Shown here: piece after piece, positions 44,620-53,764 of the stretch
Layout of the letters: each line of letters opens with the position of its first letter
Position numbering within the stretch: the stretch's first letter is position 1
Source of the DNA: Sedimentibacter saalensis
Lineage (GTDB): Bacteria; Bacillota; Clostridia; Tissierellales; Sedimentibacteraceae
Assembly (NCBI RefSeq): GCF_007830175.1
Contig: NZ_VLKH01000012.1
Coordinates: forward strand, 62,001 to 126,000
Direction of reading: 5' to 3'
DNA length: 64,000 nt
Made by a program: the position numbers and the translations under genes
Notes under the pieces: generated by a model
Told to the model about the DNA's origin: nothing
The model's input: the letters and a program-made list of their open reading frames with translations, nothing else
Database searches by the model: none

Positions 44620-46107
44620 TTATAATGTTACTCCTGTTTTAAAAATTGCTATTTCTCTAAACTGGTTTTTTTCATTATTTACAAGCTTGCCGCTGGCAAC
44701 GTCAATGATATATCTGATAAAATCTTCCAGTACCTCTTCCATTGATTTGTCTTCTACAAGTACCCCTGCATTAAAATCTATCCAGTTTTTCTTTCTGTTA
44801 TAAATTTCTGAATTTGAAGATATTTTTATGGTTGGAACCAAAGTACCAAATGGCGTCCCTCTGCCCGTTGTAAACAAAACCAAATGGCAGCCTGATGCAG
44901 CTAAGGCCGTTGAAGCTACTAAATCATTGCCGGGAGCACTCAGAAGGTTCAATCCTTTTTCACTAATTATCTCTCCATACTTCAGTACATCTGTAACTTT
45001 AGAATGGCCTGCTTTCTGCGTGCAACCAAGCGATTTGTCCTCTAACGTGGTAATACCGCCGTTTTTATTTCCTGGAGACGGATTCTCATACACAGGCTGG
45101 TTATTGGCAAGAAAATACTCTTTAAATTCATTAATTAAGTGTACTATTTTTCCAAAAACTTCTTCATTCATTGCCCTTTCCATCAATATGGTTTCGGCTC
45201 CAAACATTTCAGGAACCTCCGTTAGTACGCTTGTTCCTCCCTGAGCAATTAAATAATCAGAAAAATTCCCCACCAATGGATTTGCTGTAATACCCGAGAG
45301 ACCGTCAGATCCTCCACATTTTAACCCAACCTTTAGTTCAGAAAAAGGTACCTCTTCGCGAACATCATCCTTCATTGTCTTAAATATTTCTCCTAAAAGA
45401 CGAACTCCTTCTTCTACCTCGTCTTCCACTTCTTGCGCCACTAAGAACTTAACTCTTTTTTCATCTGTGCTGCCAAGATGCTCCTTGAATGCTGCTACCT
45501 GATTATTTTCACAGCCAAGTCCCAGCACCAGTGCTCCGCCACAATTAGGATGCTTTACTAAATCACCTAAAATTCTCTTTGTGTTTTCATGATCTTCTCC
45601 TAATTGTGAGCAGCCATAGTTATGCTTGTAGACCTCAATATGGTCAATCAAACGTGAATCTAAAGTTGTCTTAAATGTGTCTGCAATTTTTTGCCCAATG
45701 CCGTTTACACATCCTACCGTAGGAATAATCCATAATTCATTTCTTATGCCAACGCTGCCGTTTTTTCTTTTATATCCCATGAAAGACAAGTTGTCATTTA
45801 TTATATCTAGGTCAGCCAATTTCTGATTATAAATATATTCCATTTTTCTGCTCAATTTTGTCTTAGTATTATGCACATGGACAAAATCACCTTCATCTAT
45901 GTGGACAAATGCATATCCTATGGGTAATCCATATTTAATTACGTCTTCACCTTTACTTATTTTTTGAATGGCCAGTTTGTGTCCCTTGGGAACATCAGTC
46001 TTAACCTGTATGGTCCTTTCATGGATTTTTATTTTTTCCCCGGCCTTTAAGTCTGTAAGTGCAACTGCCACATTATCTTTATTATGGATTTTTATGAATT
46101 TTTTCAT
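44620..46107 (-). CDS. uxaA: Altronate dehydratase
   Basis: An Fe-dependent dehydratase of 495 aa that converts D-altronate to KDG. An N-terminal SAF domain (about 1-100, GEKIKIHERTIQVKTDVPKGH) is fused to the catalytic part. The latter shows GCSQLGEDHENT, GGALVLGLGCENNQ, LKCGGSDGLSGITANPLVG and TTGRGTPFG with clustered Cys, His and Asp. Some organisms split these parts into two genes; here they are one. AAGGAG precedes the ATG. It is 35 bases after uxaC. Confidence 0.95.
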   Translation of the reverse strand: MKKFIKIHNKDNVAVALTDLKAGEKIKIHERTIQVKTDVPKGHKLAIQKISKGEDVIKYGLPIGYAFVHIDEGDFVHVHNTKTKLSRKMEYIYNQKLADLDIINDNLSFMGYKRKNGSVGIRNELWIIPTVGCVNGIGQKIADTFKTTLDSRLIDHIEVYKHNYGCSQLGEDHENTKRILGDLVKHPNCGGALVLGLGCENNQVAAFKEHLGSTDEKRVKFLVAQEVEDEVEEGVRLLGEIFKTMKDDVREEVPFSELKVGLKCGGSDGLSGITANPLVGNFSDYLIAQGGTSVLTEVPEMFGAETILMERAMNEEVFGKIVHLINEFKEYFLANNQPVYENPSPGNKNGGITTLEDKSLGCTQKAGHSKVTDVLKYGEIISEKGLNLLSAPGNDLVASTALAASGCHLVLFTTGRGTPFGTLVPTIKISSNSEIYNRKKNWIDFNAGVLVEDKSMEEVLEDFIRYIIDVASGKLVNNEKNQFREIAIFKTGVTL

Positions 46108-46142
46108 AGTGCTCCTTCTGACAATCTTTAAATTTTACCAAA

Positions 46143-47552
46143 TTAATGAACATCAAACTCAAAATATCTGTTTGCGTTGTTATAAGAAATATCCCTTACT
46201 ATTCCACCCAGTAAATCCATATCGTTTGGAAGTTCTCCCTTTTCTACCCATCCACCCAACAAATTACATAAGATTCTTCTAAAATACTCATGCCTTGTAT
46301 AGGATAAAAAGCTTCTTGAGTCAGTGAGCATTCCAACAAATCTGCTTAAAAGCCCCATATTCGATAAGGCAGTCATTTGTCTAATCATGCCATCTTTTTG
46401 GTCATTAAACCACCAGCCGGATCCAAATTGAATTTTTCCAGGTATTCCCCCTCCCTGGAATGATCCTATCATTGTGGCAAGGACCTCATTATCTCTGGGA
46501 TTTACACAATAAAGAATTGTTTTTGGCAGCTCATTTGTTGTATCCAGTGCATCTAAAAATTTGGCCAAAGCATCTGAAAAAGCATAGTCTCCAATTGTAT
46601 CAAATCCTGTATCAGGACCAAGATTTCTCATCATCCTGCTGTTGACATTTCGAATTACTCCAATATGAAGCTGCATAGCCCAGCCTAATCTTGCATATTC
46701 TCTTCCCAGGAACAACAATACATAGGTTTTATATTTTTGTATATCTGATATAGTCAGATTGTTCTGGTTTAATGCCTTAACAAAGATATTGCTGACTTCT
46801 TCATAGCTGCCATTTTCAAATACAACCGGATCCAAGGCATGGTCAGAAGCTCTGCAGCCCATGGAATTAAAATATAACACACGTTCCTTTAATGATTCCA
46901 GTAAAGCATCCAACGTCTCTATTTTTCTTCCGACTACATTTCCCAGATTATTTATCCAAGCTGTAAAGCCATCCTTTTCAATATTTATTGCCTTGTCAGG
47001 TCTGAATGCGGGCAATACTTTTACATCAAAGGTATTATCTTTTGCAATTGCTTTATGATATTCCAATGTATCTGCAGGGTCATCAGTAGTGCAAATCACT
47101 TTTACATTTGATCTTCTGATTAATTCTCGTGCTGTAAATTCTTCTTTTTGCAGCCTCTCATTACACTTCTCCCAGATGCTTTCTGCAGATTTTTTGTTCA
47201 ATAATTCATCTATTCCAAAATATCTTTGCAATTCAAGATGAGTCCAATGATACAGCGGATTTCCCACAGTGTATGGAACTGTTTCTGCCCATTTCATAAA
47301 CTTATCCTTATCTTCAGCACCACCGGTGATATACTCTTCATCGATGCCGTTGCTTCTCATGGCCTTCCATTTATAATGGTCACCCCCAAGCCAAATTTCC
47401 GTAATATTTCTATAGTGCTTGTTTTCTGCAATCTCTTTGGAGCTTAAGTGGCAATGATAATCGATAATTGGCATTTCTTTTGCAAAATCATGATACAGCT
47501 TAATGGCAGTTTCATTGTCTAATAAAAAGTTTTCATCCATAAATTTTTTCAT
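46143..47552 (-). CDS. uxaC: Uronate isomerase
   Basis: A metal-dependent amidohydrolase-superfamily isomerase of 469 aa acting on both D-glucuronate (to fructuronate) and D-galacturonate (to tagaturonate), so it feeds both branches. The N-terminal IIDYHCHLSSKEIAENK has the HxH metal site; CTTDDPADTLEYH, MQLHIGVIRNVNSRM and LTDSRSFLSYTRHEYFRRIL follow. AGGGG lies before the ATG. It is 36 bases after uxaB and probably in one operon with uxaA. Confidence 0.96.
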   Translation of the reverse strand: MKKFMDENFLLDNETAIKLYHDFAKEMPIIDYHCHLSSKEIAENKHYRNITEIWLGGDHYKWKAMRSNGIDEEYITGGAEDKDKFMKWAETVPYTVGNPLYHWTHLELQRYFGIDELLNKKSAESIWEKCNERLQKEEFTARELIRRSNVKVICTTDDPADTLEYHKAIAKDNTFDVKVLPAFRPDKAINIEKDGFTAWINNLGNVVGRKIETLDALLESLKERVLYFNSMGCRASDHALDPVVFENGSYEEVSNIFVKALNQNNLTISDIQKYKTYVLLFLGREYARLGWAMQLHIGVIRNVNSRMMRNLGPDTGFDTIGDYAFSDALAKFLDALDTTNELPKTILYCVNPRDNEVLATMIGSFQGGGIPGKIQFGSGWWFNDQKDGMIRQMTALSNMGLLSRFVGMLTDSRSFLSYTRHEYFRRILCNLLGGWVEKGELPNDMDLLGGIVRDISYNNANRYFEFDVH

Positions 47553-47588
47553 CTTTTACCCCTCATTTTATTATTGGTTTATTGTTAA

Positions 47589-49031
47589 TCAGATATTTTT
47601 TACTGCTTCCTGCATTCCTTTTTTCAATATTGCTTCTAAATAATCTGTAACTTGCCTACTGAGATTGTTTACTTCGTTTAAATCCATTTCCCAATTCTTC
47701 ACATAGCCCAATACTTTTTCAACCAGATTTTCCAGACCTTGTCTTGTTCCATCATAATTTGCCCACAGCCTTTTAAATAAAGCAATTGTCTCCTCATCAT
47801 CCTTCAAATCAATTTGGACACCATCTCTGTCTCCTTTATAGAAGGAAATAAGCGCAGCAAGAGAAAATACCAGTCGCTTTGGAAGACAGTCATATGTCTT
47901 TTGATATTGCAAAATAGACGGCAAAACTCTTGTTTTAAATTTAGACATGGAGTTCAGGGATATACTCATCAGATAATGATTTATAAATGGGTTCTTAAAT
48001 CTGTCAAGCACTGCCTGAGCAAAGTCGTTCAGCTCTTTCTCGGACAGTTCCAATGTGGGTATAATTTCAGTATAGATTGTATCATGAATAAACTTGCCGG
48101 TGACTTTATCTTCCACTGCTTCCCTTACAGTATCTTTTCCATACAGATAAGCAACAGGCATCATAGATGTGTGAGCTCCATTCAATATCCTAACTTTTCT
48201 TGTCCTGTAAGGTGTAAGGTCATCCACAAACAACACATTCAGTCTTGCTTTATCAGCCGGAAATTCTTCCTTTACCCATTGTGGTCCTTCAATAACCCAT
48301 AAATGGAATTGTTCCCCTTCAACCAACAGATTATCTTCATACCCTAATTCCTCAGTGATTTTTTCTATTTTATCCTTTGGGTATCCGGGCACGATTCTGT
48401 CAACCAAAGTATTGCAGAATGTATTGTTTTCATTGATCCACTCAGTGAATCCTTCTTCCAAATTCCACAATCCCGCTAATTTCAGAATAATCTCCTTAAG
48501 CTTTTCACCATTTTTGTCTATTAGCTCGCACGGAAGGAAAATAAATCCTCTCTTCTTATTTCCGCCAAAAAATTTGTATCTATGATATAAAAGTGCTGTC
48601 AGCTTGCCTGGAAAGCTGCTTTGTGGCCTGTCTTCAAGATGGTCCTTCTCTTCATAAGCAATTCCGGCTTCTGTTGTATTAGAAATAACAAATCTTAATT
48701 CCGGGTTTTCGGCTGTTTTCAAAAACTCGTCATAGTCGCTGTATGTATTTATTCCTCTGCTTATAGAACTTATAATTGAATGTTCACTTATGGCTTCTCC
48801 GTTTTTAATTCCATTTAAGTATAAAGTGTACAATCCGTTTTGTTCATTTAATTTCTTTATGCTGTCATTATTTCTTGGTTGTATAACAACTGCACTTCCG
48901 TTGAAATTTTCTGTCTTATTCATTTCATCGATCATCCAGTCAACAAAGGAACGTATAAAATTACCTTCACCAAATTGTAACACTTTTTCCGTATAATATT
49001 TTTTATTATAGCATTCCTGGATTTTCTTCAA
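47589..49031 (-). CDS. uxaB: Tagaturonate reductase
   Basis: A long-chain dehydrogenase of 480 aa reducing D-tagaturonate to D-altronate with [25 protein letters not shown] is the cofactor loop (seen as GEGNFIRSF), and [17 protein letters not shown] and [22 protein letters not shown] (in part) are family landmarks. The start is TTG at 49031, eight bases after GGAGG; no ATG fits. It is the first gene of the 16.5-kb minus-strand uronate cluster, so the main promoter should lie at 49.03-49.2 kb. Confidence 0.93.
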   Translation of the reverse strand: MKKIQECYNKKYYTEKVLQFGEGNFIRSFVDWMIDEMNKTENFNGSAVVIQPRNNDSIKKLNEQNGLYTLYLNGIKNGEAISEHSIISSISRGINTYSDYDEFLKTAENPELRFVISNTTEAGIAYEEKDHLEDRPQSSFPGKLTALLYHRYKFFGGNKKRGFIFLPCELIDKNGEKLKEIILKLAGLWNLEEGFTEWINENNTFCNTLVDRIVPGYPKDKIEKITEELGYEDNLLVEGEQFHLWVIEGPQWVKEEFPADKARLNVLFVDDLTPYRTRKVRILNGAHTSMMPVAYLYGKDTVREAVEDKVTGKFIHDTIYTEIIPTLELSEKELNDFAQAVLDRFKNPFINHYLMSISLNSMSKFKTRVLPSILQYQKTYDCLPKRLVFSLAALISFYKGDRDGVQIDLKDDEETIALFKRLWANYDGTRQGLENLVEKVLGYVKNWEMDLNEVNNLSRQVTDYLEAILKKGMQEAVKNI

Positions 49032-49170
49032 CGTTGCTTCCTCCTTAATTTTATTTACAATTGCATTATAATGTTAATTGAAATTATCCAGCACACTCAT
49101 GCATACGATTGCAAAGCAATGAATATATCTCGAAAATTCTTTTTGTCAGTGCATGACGTAAGTTCACTTC

Positions 49171-49226
49171 TAACATAACAATATACCTTTAAAATATCTA
49201 AGTCAACAAATATTCTAAAGGTTATT
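49171..49226. repeat. Dispersed structured repeat, copy 1
   Basis: TAACATAACAATATACC, then TTAAAATATCTA and GTCAA, is shared with 62499-62550. Arms ACCTTTA (49185-49191) and TAAAGGT (49216-49222) pair across 24 bases. The other copy has different but still pairing arms at the same distance. It lies in the 283-base gap upstream of uxaB, which otherwise holds no gene I can support. Confidence 0.55.
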
Positions 49227-49314
49227 GCTATGAGCTCGTACCGCATCCTCATCACTATTAGCTGAAAACAGCACTCCATATCCGTTAGATTTCAATAATT
49301 CTATTACCTTGGAG

Positions 49315-49698
49315 TCAATCGCTTACTAATTTATTCAATTCCTTTGTTATCAATGATAATGATATATACAGTGACTTTATCATATTCTTCGTAAGTGACA
49401 ATTGAGGAGTTCCTTCTTTTAACTTTTCCTGTGCTTTTTCGCATTTGCTGATTGTTGATGTTATTGGCGGAAGTGCTTTTTCTAAATCTTCTTTTGTTAT
49501 ATTTTCAAATAAAAAATCGCTATTCAATTCCTTTTTTATTAATGATGTTGATATGTAGAGAGCCTTAAGCCTGTTTCTGGTAAGTGTTGCCTGAGGAGTA
49601 CCTTCTTTAAATTTAGGCTGTACTTTCTCAGACCTGCTTATCATAGAGGCAATTGTTGGAATAGCTTTTTGTAGCTCCTCTTTAGTGAAATCGCTCAT
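49315..49698 (-). CDS. Tandemly duplicated helical protein, unknown
   Basis: A 127-residue protein consisting of two copies of a unit of about 60 aa. Each reads T(K)E(E/D)L(Q/E)KA(I/L)P, then a KFKEGTPQ or KLKEGTPQ turn and L(T)(R/K)N, then a final LYIS helix ending in KEL. The repeats are roughly two-thirds identical, so the duplication is fairly recent or constrained. No family name is recognised, though single-unit relatives may exist. It is the last gene behind the ogt repair gene, 12 bases away, so it may be co-transcribed. Confidence 0.7.
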   Translation of the reverse strand: MSDFTKEELQKAIPTIASMISRSEKVQPKFKEGTPQATLTRNRLKALYISTSLIKKELNSDFLFENITKEDLEKALPPITSTISKCEKAQEKLKEGTPQLSLTKNMIKSLYISLSLITKELNKLVSD

Positions 49699-49710
49699 AA
49701 AAATCTCCTA

Positions 49711-50169
49711 TCATAGTTCTATTTTTTCCAGTTCCAGCAAGGCCCTTTTCATGTCAATACCACCTGCATAACCGATTAGTTTACCGTTTGTTCCAATTAC
49801 ACGATGACATGGAACAGCAATTGTAATTGGATTTTTATTGTTAGCCATGCCTACAGCACGACAAGCTTTTGGACTGTTCACTGCTTCTGCAATCTGTTTG
49901 TATGAACGGGTTTCTCCATACGGAATATCACAAAGAGCACGCCAAACTTTTTTCTGAAAATCTGTTCCTTGAAATTCATACGGAAAATCAAAGGATTTAC
50001 GATTGCCCTTTAGATACTCACATACCTGGTTAAAAGCCAGGTCAGAAAGAATTGAAGGTACATTGTCAGCATCTATTTGATCCACTCGCTTCAAAAAAAT
50101 TATTTCAGTATCAGTATATCCGATTTTCAGAATTCCAAATTCAAAATAATAATAAGCGTATTTGTTCAT
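49711..50169 (-). CDS. ogt: Methylated-DNA--protein-cysteine methyltransferase
   Basis: A suicide repair protein of 152 aa that removes O6-alkyl groups from guanine onto a cysteine. The active site is PCHRVIG with C121, preceded by the HTH SYKQIAEAVNSPKACRAVGMAN that inserts into DNA. The N-terminal domain is short, as in Ogt. Its ATG overlaps the stop of the adaA-like gene by four bases, giving a coupled alkylation-response operon. Confidence 0.94.
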   Translation of the reverse strand: MNKYAYYYFEFGILKIGYTDTEIIFLKRVDQIDADNVPSILSDLAFNQVCEYLKGNRKSFDFPYEFQGTDFQKKVWRALCDIPYGETRSYKQIAEAVNSPKACRAVGMANNKNPITIAVPCHRVIGTNGKLIGYAGGIDMKRALLELEKIEL

Positions 50170-50714
50170 TTTCGATGCTCCTTTCTGTACTTGGCAGGTG
50201 ATATTCCTGTTCCTTTTTTGAAAAAGCGATAAAACGACGACAAACCGTCAAAGCCTACTGAACATGAGATTTCAATGATTTCGTCATCAGTATGTAAAAG
50301 CAGTCTTTTTGCTTCCTCCAAGCGCAAATTACCAACATATTCAGACATGGTAACACCGTATTCATCCTTAAAGAGTTCAGCCATGCGGTGGTGAGATATT
50401 CCCAATTGCTGCAATTTATGATTTAGTTCACATCTTTTATAGAAAGATTCGTCAAGTAACTGTTTAGCCTTTCCTGTAATTTCTTTCATCGGCTGATAGT
50501 CTGAAATATCACTTCTGCATCTCTTGCATGGACGAAATCCAGCTGCTAGTGCTTGTTCTGCTGCATCAAAAAAACAAACATTATTTTGTTTAGGTAATTT
50601 TGATTTACAGGAGGGACGGCAATAAATTCCTGTAGATTTTACAGCGTAAAAAAAGATACCGTCATAGGACGCATCATTTTCAGATACTGCTTTCCACATT
50701 TCATCATTAGTCAT
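50166..50714 (-). CDS. adaA: AdaA-type methyl-phosphotriester sensor and AraC regulator
   Basis: A 182-residue two-domain protein. The N-terminal Ada zinc domain has Cys32, Cys36, Cys63 and Cys66 (YCRPSCKS and RPCKRCRSD); Cys32 is the equivalent of the methyl acceptor. The C-terminal AraC-type HTH pair (about 85-182) includes HHRMAELFKDEYGVTMSEYV and CSVGFDGLSSFYRFFKKGTG, the latter in part. Methylation by alkylated DNA backbone would turn it into an activator of this operon. It lacks the O6-guanine domain, which is the separate next gene. It is overlapped by both neighbours. Confidence 0.93.
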   Translation of the reverse strand: MTNDEMWKAVSENDASYDGIFFYAVKSTGIYCRPSCKSKLPKQNNVCFFDAAEQALAAGFRPCKRCRSDISDYQPMKEITGKAKQLLDESFYKRCELNHKLQQLGISHHRMAELFKDEYGVTMSEYVGNLRLEEAKRLLLHTDDEIIEISCSVGFDGLSSFYRFFKKGTGISPAKYRKEHRK

Positions 50715-51364
50715 TTCGCCATCTCCTTTTTCTTTTTTGGTGCATAATCCCGCATTTGTGGTATTGCACCGCCTGCAATTGCCCAGAGATACAGACTTGC
50801 CACCGTACCGTAAGGTGAATATCGTTTTTTGTATTTCTCAAACTTTTTTCTATCGATATTTCTATGATGATATAGCATACGCATGCCACGATGTATTGCC
50901 AAATCTCCAAAGCTTACTACATCAGGTCGCTGTAAACAGAATATCATAATCATTTCTGCTGTCCATACACCTATACCTTTCAAAGAGGAAAGTTTTTTGA
51001 TAATCTCTTCATCTGACAGATCATTGAGAATATTAATGTCAAATTCTTTATTTCTTACCTTATCTGTAAAATCTTTGATATACTCTGCTTTTTTGAATGT
51101 CATACCCAGTTTTTGCAATTCATTTAATTCAAGAGAATATATATTGTCAGCATTTATATCTCCAATTTTATCTATTAGCCTCTGCCATATTGTAACTTGA
51201 GCTCGGGTGGATATTTGTTGCCCGATAATGTGATGGACTATGGACGAAAACATGTCATTGTCAACTGCTCTGTATATATGTCCAATATGATCAATTGCTT
51301 CCCCAAGCAGCTTGTCGCGGCTTTTTAAGAATTCAATTTCTTTGTTGTCGTACTCAAAATACAA
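50711..51364 (-). CDS. alkA: DNA-3-methyladenine glycosylase, HhH-GPD
   Basis: A base-excision glycosylase of 217 aa that removes alkylated purines. The helix-hairpin-helix lies at about 122-145 (SSLKGIGVWTAEMIMIF), followed by the catalytic Asp154 in VVSFGDLAIHRGM. The N-terminal AlkA extension is absent, giving the short form seen in many Firmicutes. It is the first gene of the alkA-adaA-ogt set; all junctions overlap by four bases. Confidence 0.9.
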   Translation of the reverse strand: MYFEYDNKEIEFLKSRDKLLGEAIDHIGHIYRAVDNDMFSSIVHHIIGQQISTRAQVTIWQRLIDKIGDINADNIYSLELNELQKLGMTFKKAEYIKDFTDKVRNKEFDINILNDLSDEEIIKKLSSLKGIGVWTAEMIMIFCLQRPDVVSFGDLAIHRGMRMLYHHRNIDRKKFEKYKKRYSPYGTVASLYLWAIAGGAIPQMRDYAPKKKKEMAK

Positions 51365-51470
51365 AACTTCACCTCCTTACAACTATAGATTATATCAAAA
51401 GCTTCTATTTGTTTTCTTCTCATTTTTGGATATTCAATTAATTATTTTGGACAATTCTCCCTATCCATTG

Positions 51471-51482
51471 AGAACCGTCCCA
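51471..51482 (-). repeat. REP-like motif copy, slightly diverged
   Basis: AGAACCGTCCCA, one base different from the consensus, lies just past the stop of the following gene at 51487. Confidence 0.6.
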
Positions 51483-51486
51483 TTGA

Positions 51487-52491
51487 CTATTTTGAATTTT
51501 GAATAATGGATTTTTCCATAAGCTCTAAAGTCTCAATATACTCCGGCTTAAGCTTTTGATACAAATTTTGTCTGCATGCTTTCGCTTCTTCCGGCTTACT
51601 TTTTCTTCCCTTAGTTTTAATAACATCATACCAGTATAATTTATGATTATTATAGTATACGTCAAAATCAACCAACCTCTTACCATCAACTGAATATTCC
51701 AGCGCCATTAAAATCATTTTAATTTCCTGCGGGGTTAAAAATGTAAACAACCTCACCTGATATGTCAAGACTGAGTACAGAAGCACAGCATGATCCTTAG
51801 TCCAGCTTTCTCCTAAAATCATCCCTATTTCCAGTTTGGACATTATAAACATGAGTCTGTCATAATGTTCCTTATATTTTCCATAAGAATCATAAATATT
51901 AATTCTAAGCTCATACCACTGACTGTCATTTAAGTTTTGAGTAATATACCTCAGTCCTTCTACTCTAAGTCTTCCATGAACTTCAGTGATCGGATGCGGT
52001 ATTAATAGTTTTGTAATAAGGAAATCAGATGACGAAATTGTATCGCTGATTGACTTATTGGTAAAAGCTAAGATAGTATCATCTTTTTCTCCTATCCTAA
52101 TGCCGTCTATCCAATCAACCTCCTTACCATCAAAAACAATCTTTAGCTGATCAATTAATTTTTGTTCATTACCTGCTATACGCATAACTATTGATGAAGG
52201 ACCCATGTCCACCCTTTGTAAAAGATTACATGCATGACTGTTAATAATTGTAGATAATATTACTGAAGCAACATCGCGAATCAGCACAATTTTTTTGGCA
52301 TCCTCTATACAGGTTTTTTCAATATTTATATCTGTTATGAAACATAAAGTACAATTTTCGGTTGCATTCTCAAACCCTTTTTGGAAATCTGTTTCTTCAC
52401 CACTCAGTTTTAACTCTAAAAATCTTGTGATTTCATCAACATTTTCTGTTCTAATAAACAAATAACGCGGTCCCATCCTAAATAACAGCAT
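51487..52491 (-). CDS. Hypothetical protein, 334 aa
   Basis: A soluble protein without a motif I can name. The first half (1-150) reads as two related alpha/beta segments: YLFIRTENVDEITRFLELKL and SIVMRIAGNEQKLIDQLKIVF, each a strand-helix unit of the kind seen in small sensory or ACT-like folds. The second half (150-334) is mainly helical and basic. No signal peptide or membrane span is visible. It lies 18 bases after a metallophosphoesterase gene on the same strand, so the two are probably one operon. GGGGAG precedes the ATG. Confidence 0.65.
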   Translation of the reverse strand: MLLFRMGPRYLFIRTENVDEITRFLELKLSGEETDFQKGFENATENCTLCFITDINIEKTCIEDAKKIVLIRDVASVILSTIINSHACNLLQRVDMGPSSIVMRIAGNEQKLIDQLKIVFDGKEVDWIDGIRIGEKDDTILAFTNKSISDTISSSDFLITKLLIPHPITEVHGRLRVEGLRYITQNLNDSQWYELRINIYDSYGKYKEHYDRLMFIMSKLEIGMILGESWTKDHAVLLYSVLTYQVRLFTFLTPQEIKMILMALEYSVDGKRLVDFDVYYNNHKLYWYDVIKTKGRKSKPEEAKACRQNLYQKLKPEYIETLELMEKSIIQNSK

Positions 52492-52509
52492 GAATATCTC
52501 CCCTTTCTG

Positions 52510-53136
52510 CTATAAACCAATTCTTTTTAATTTCATTCCTCTTGATGTATCTGTACCTGAAGGATAATCTAACTGAAATACCCTTTTATTAGACAAATCG
52601 ATTATATTGATGTTCAATAATCCATTGAGACCTACAGTTGCACCTTTTTTATAATGACTAGGTTCAAAACTGTGTCCGTAAAGATTAAAATCCACATCAT
52701 TTAAATTTTCCTTATAATAATGACTGACAGAGAAGGTGTAACCTTCTATAGTCAAGATACCATCATTGAGAATTATTCCTCTATCAGTCAAATTGCTAAC
52801 GGTTTCATAATCATCATGGTTACCCAATACATAATAGATTTTTGAGAATTTATTCTTCTCAACACCGTCTATAAGCTTTGCAACACCTTTACAGTAGCTG
52901 TCCATTTTATACTTATAGATCTCCAGCTTAATATTATCAGCCATATCCCCTGTGTGTACAATATATTGAGGCTTTAAAATTTCAATTATTCTAAAAATAT
53001 AACCATAAATATCTACAGGTGTATCACTTATGTGAAGCAATATAGGACCTTTTATTTCATCTAAAAGCTCCTTTGATATATATGGATAATCAAACATGAA
53101 TAACAATCTTTCGTATAAATCCTTAATGAACTTCAT
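52510..53136 (-). CDS. Metallophosphoesterase with altered metal ligands
   Basis: A calcineurin-like phosphoesterase of 208 aa. GDMAD (63-67) and GNHDD (105-109) are intact metal motifs. The first motif is HISDTP (D38), where the usual D-x-H has Pro in place of His, and the last is YGHSFEP where GHxH would be expected. Activity may therefore be changed or weak. The start is ATG at 53136 with GGAGG nine bases upstream. The partner gene downstream is unknown. Substrate cannot be predicted. Confidence 0.75.
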   Translation of the reverse strand: MKFIKDLYERLLFMFDYPYISKELLDEIKGPILLHISDTPVDIYGYIFRIIEILKPQYIVHTGDMADNIKLEIYKYKMDSYCKGVAKLIDGVEKNKFSKIYYVLGNHDDYETVSNLTDRGIILNDGILTIEGYTFSVSHYYKENLNDVDFNLYGHSFEPSHYKKGATVGLNGLLNINIIDLSNKRVFQLDYPSGTDTSRGMKLKRIGL

Positions 53137-53162
53137 CTTTATCAACCTCCCAAAGGTCACTG

Positions 53163-53196
53163 GGTGGTCACAGGGGACGGTTCTCCTTGACCATAT
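53163..53196. repeat. REP-like hairpin element
   Basis: TGGTCA and TGACCA flank the core GGGGACGGTTCT (53173-53184), making an imperfect palindrome between two genes. Confidence 0.65.
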
Positions 53197-53202
53197 GTAA
53201 CA

Positions 53203-53709
53203 TTATCCTTCTAAAATTTTTGACATATAAAACTCATCGTAATACCTGCCATTTTTTAATGTTGATGCCTTTCTCGTACCTTCAATTTCAAAGCCACATT
53301 TCTTATAAAGATTTATTGCTCTTTCATTTTCTGTGATTACTGTTAACTCAAGTCTCTTTACTTTATTAGCACTTGCCCATTCTATAATATTCTGAAGCAG
53401 TAAGTAACCAATACCCTTACTGCAATATTCTTCTAAAATTCCAGCTACAACAACAGCAACATGATTGGTTCTAATAAAACTTTCTCTGACTGCAATTATA
53501 TAACCTATTATTTTACCATTAGTTAATGCAATATAGCACTTGTTGCCATCATTAACAACAGATTCAATATTCTTTTGTATTCTTTCCTTGCTGATATTTC
53601 GTTCACCTTTTTCAAAAAGCATGTATTCCGCTTCGTCATCTAATTTATTCAGAAACTCGCAAAACTCATTTACATCATCAATATTTCTCTCTCTAATTTC
53701 TATATTCAA
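53203..53709 (-). CDS. GNAT family N-acetyltransferase
   Basis: An acetyl-CoA-dependent acyltransferase of 168 aa. The core is AVVVAGILEEYCSKGIGYLLLQ with the Q/RxxGxG/A-like loop CSKGIG, and the later NERAINLYKKCGFEIEG is the typical motif B end. This pattern matches RimI-like or antibiotic/peptide acetyltransferases; the acceptor is unknown. The start is TTG at 53709 behind GGGGG. A second GNAT gene lies upstream. Confidence 0.85.
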   Translation of the reverse strand: MNIEIRERNIDDVNEFCEFLNKLDDEAEYMLFEKGERNISKERIQKNIESVVNDGNKCYIALTNGKIIGYIIAVRESFIRTNHVAVVVAGILEEYCSKGIGYLLLQNIIEWASANKVKRLELTVITENERAINLYKKCGFEIEGTRKASTLKNGRYYDEFYMSKILEG

Positions 53710-53764
53710 AATTTACCCCCAATTTATTTAATCTTTGCACTTTACAGAAACTATCCTAATAGTA

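Noticed and set aside
44537..44803. Plus-strand frame between the GntR gene and uxaA
   Set aside because: It lies mostly antisense to uxaA and spans the regulator's promoter; no ribosome site.
49097..49279. Minus-strand open frame of 60 codons upstream of uxaB
   Set aside because: It overlaps the structured repeat and probable uxaB promoter region, has no ribosome site and reads like translated non-coding DNA.
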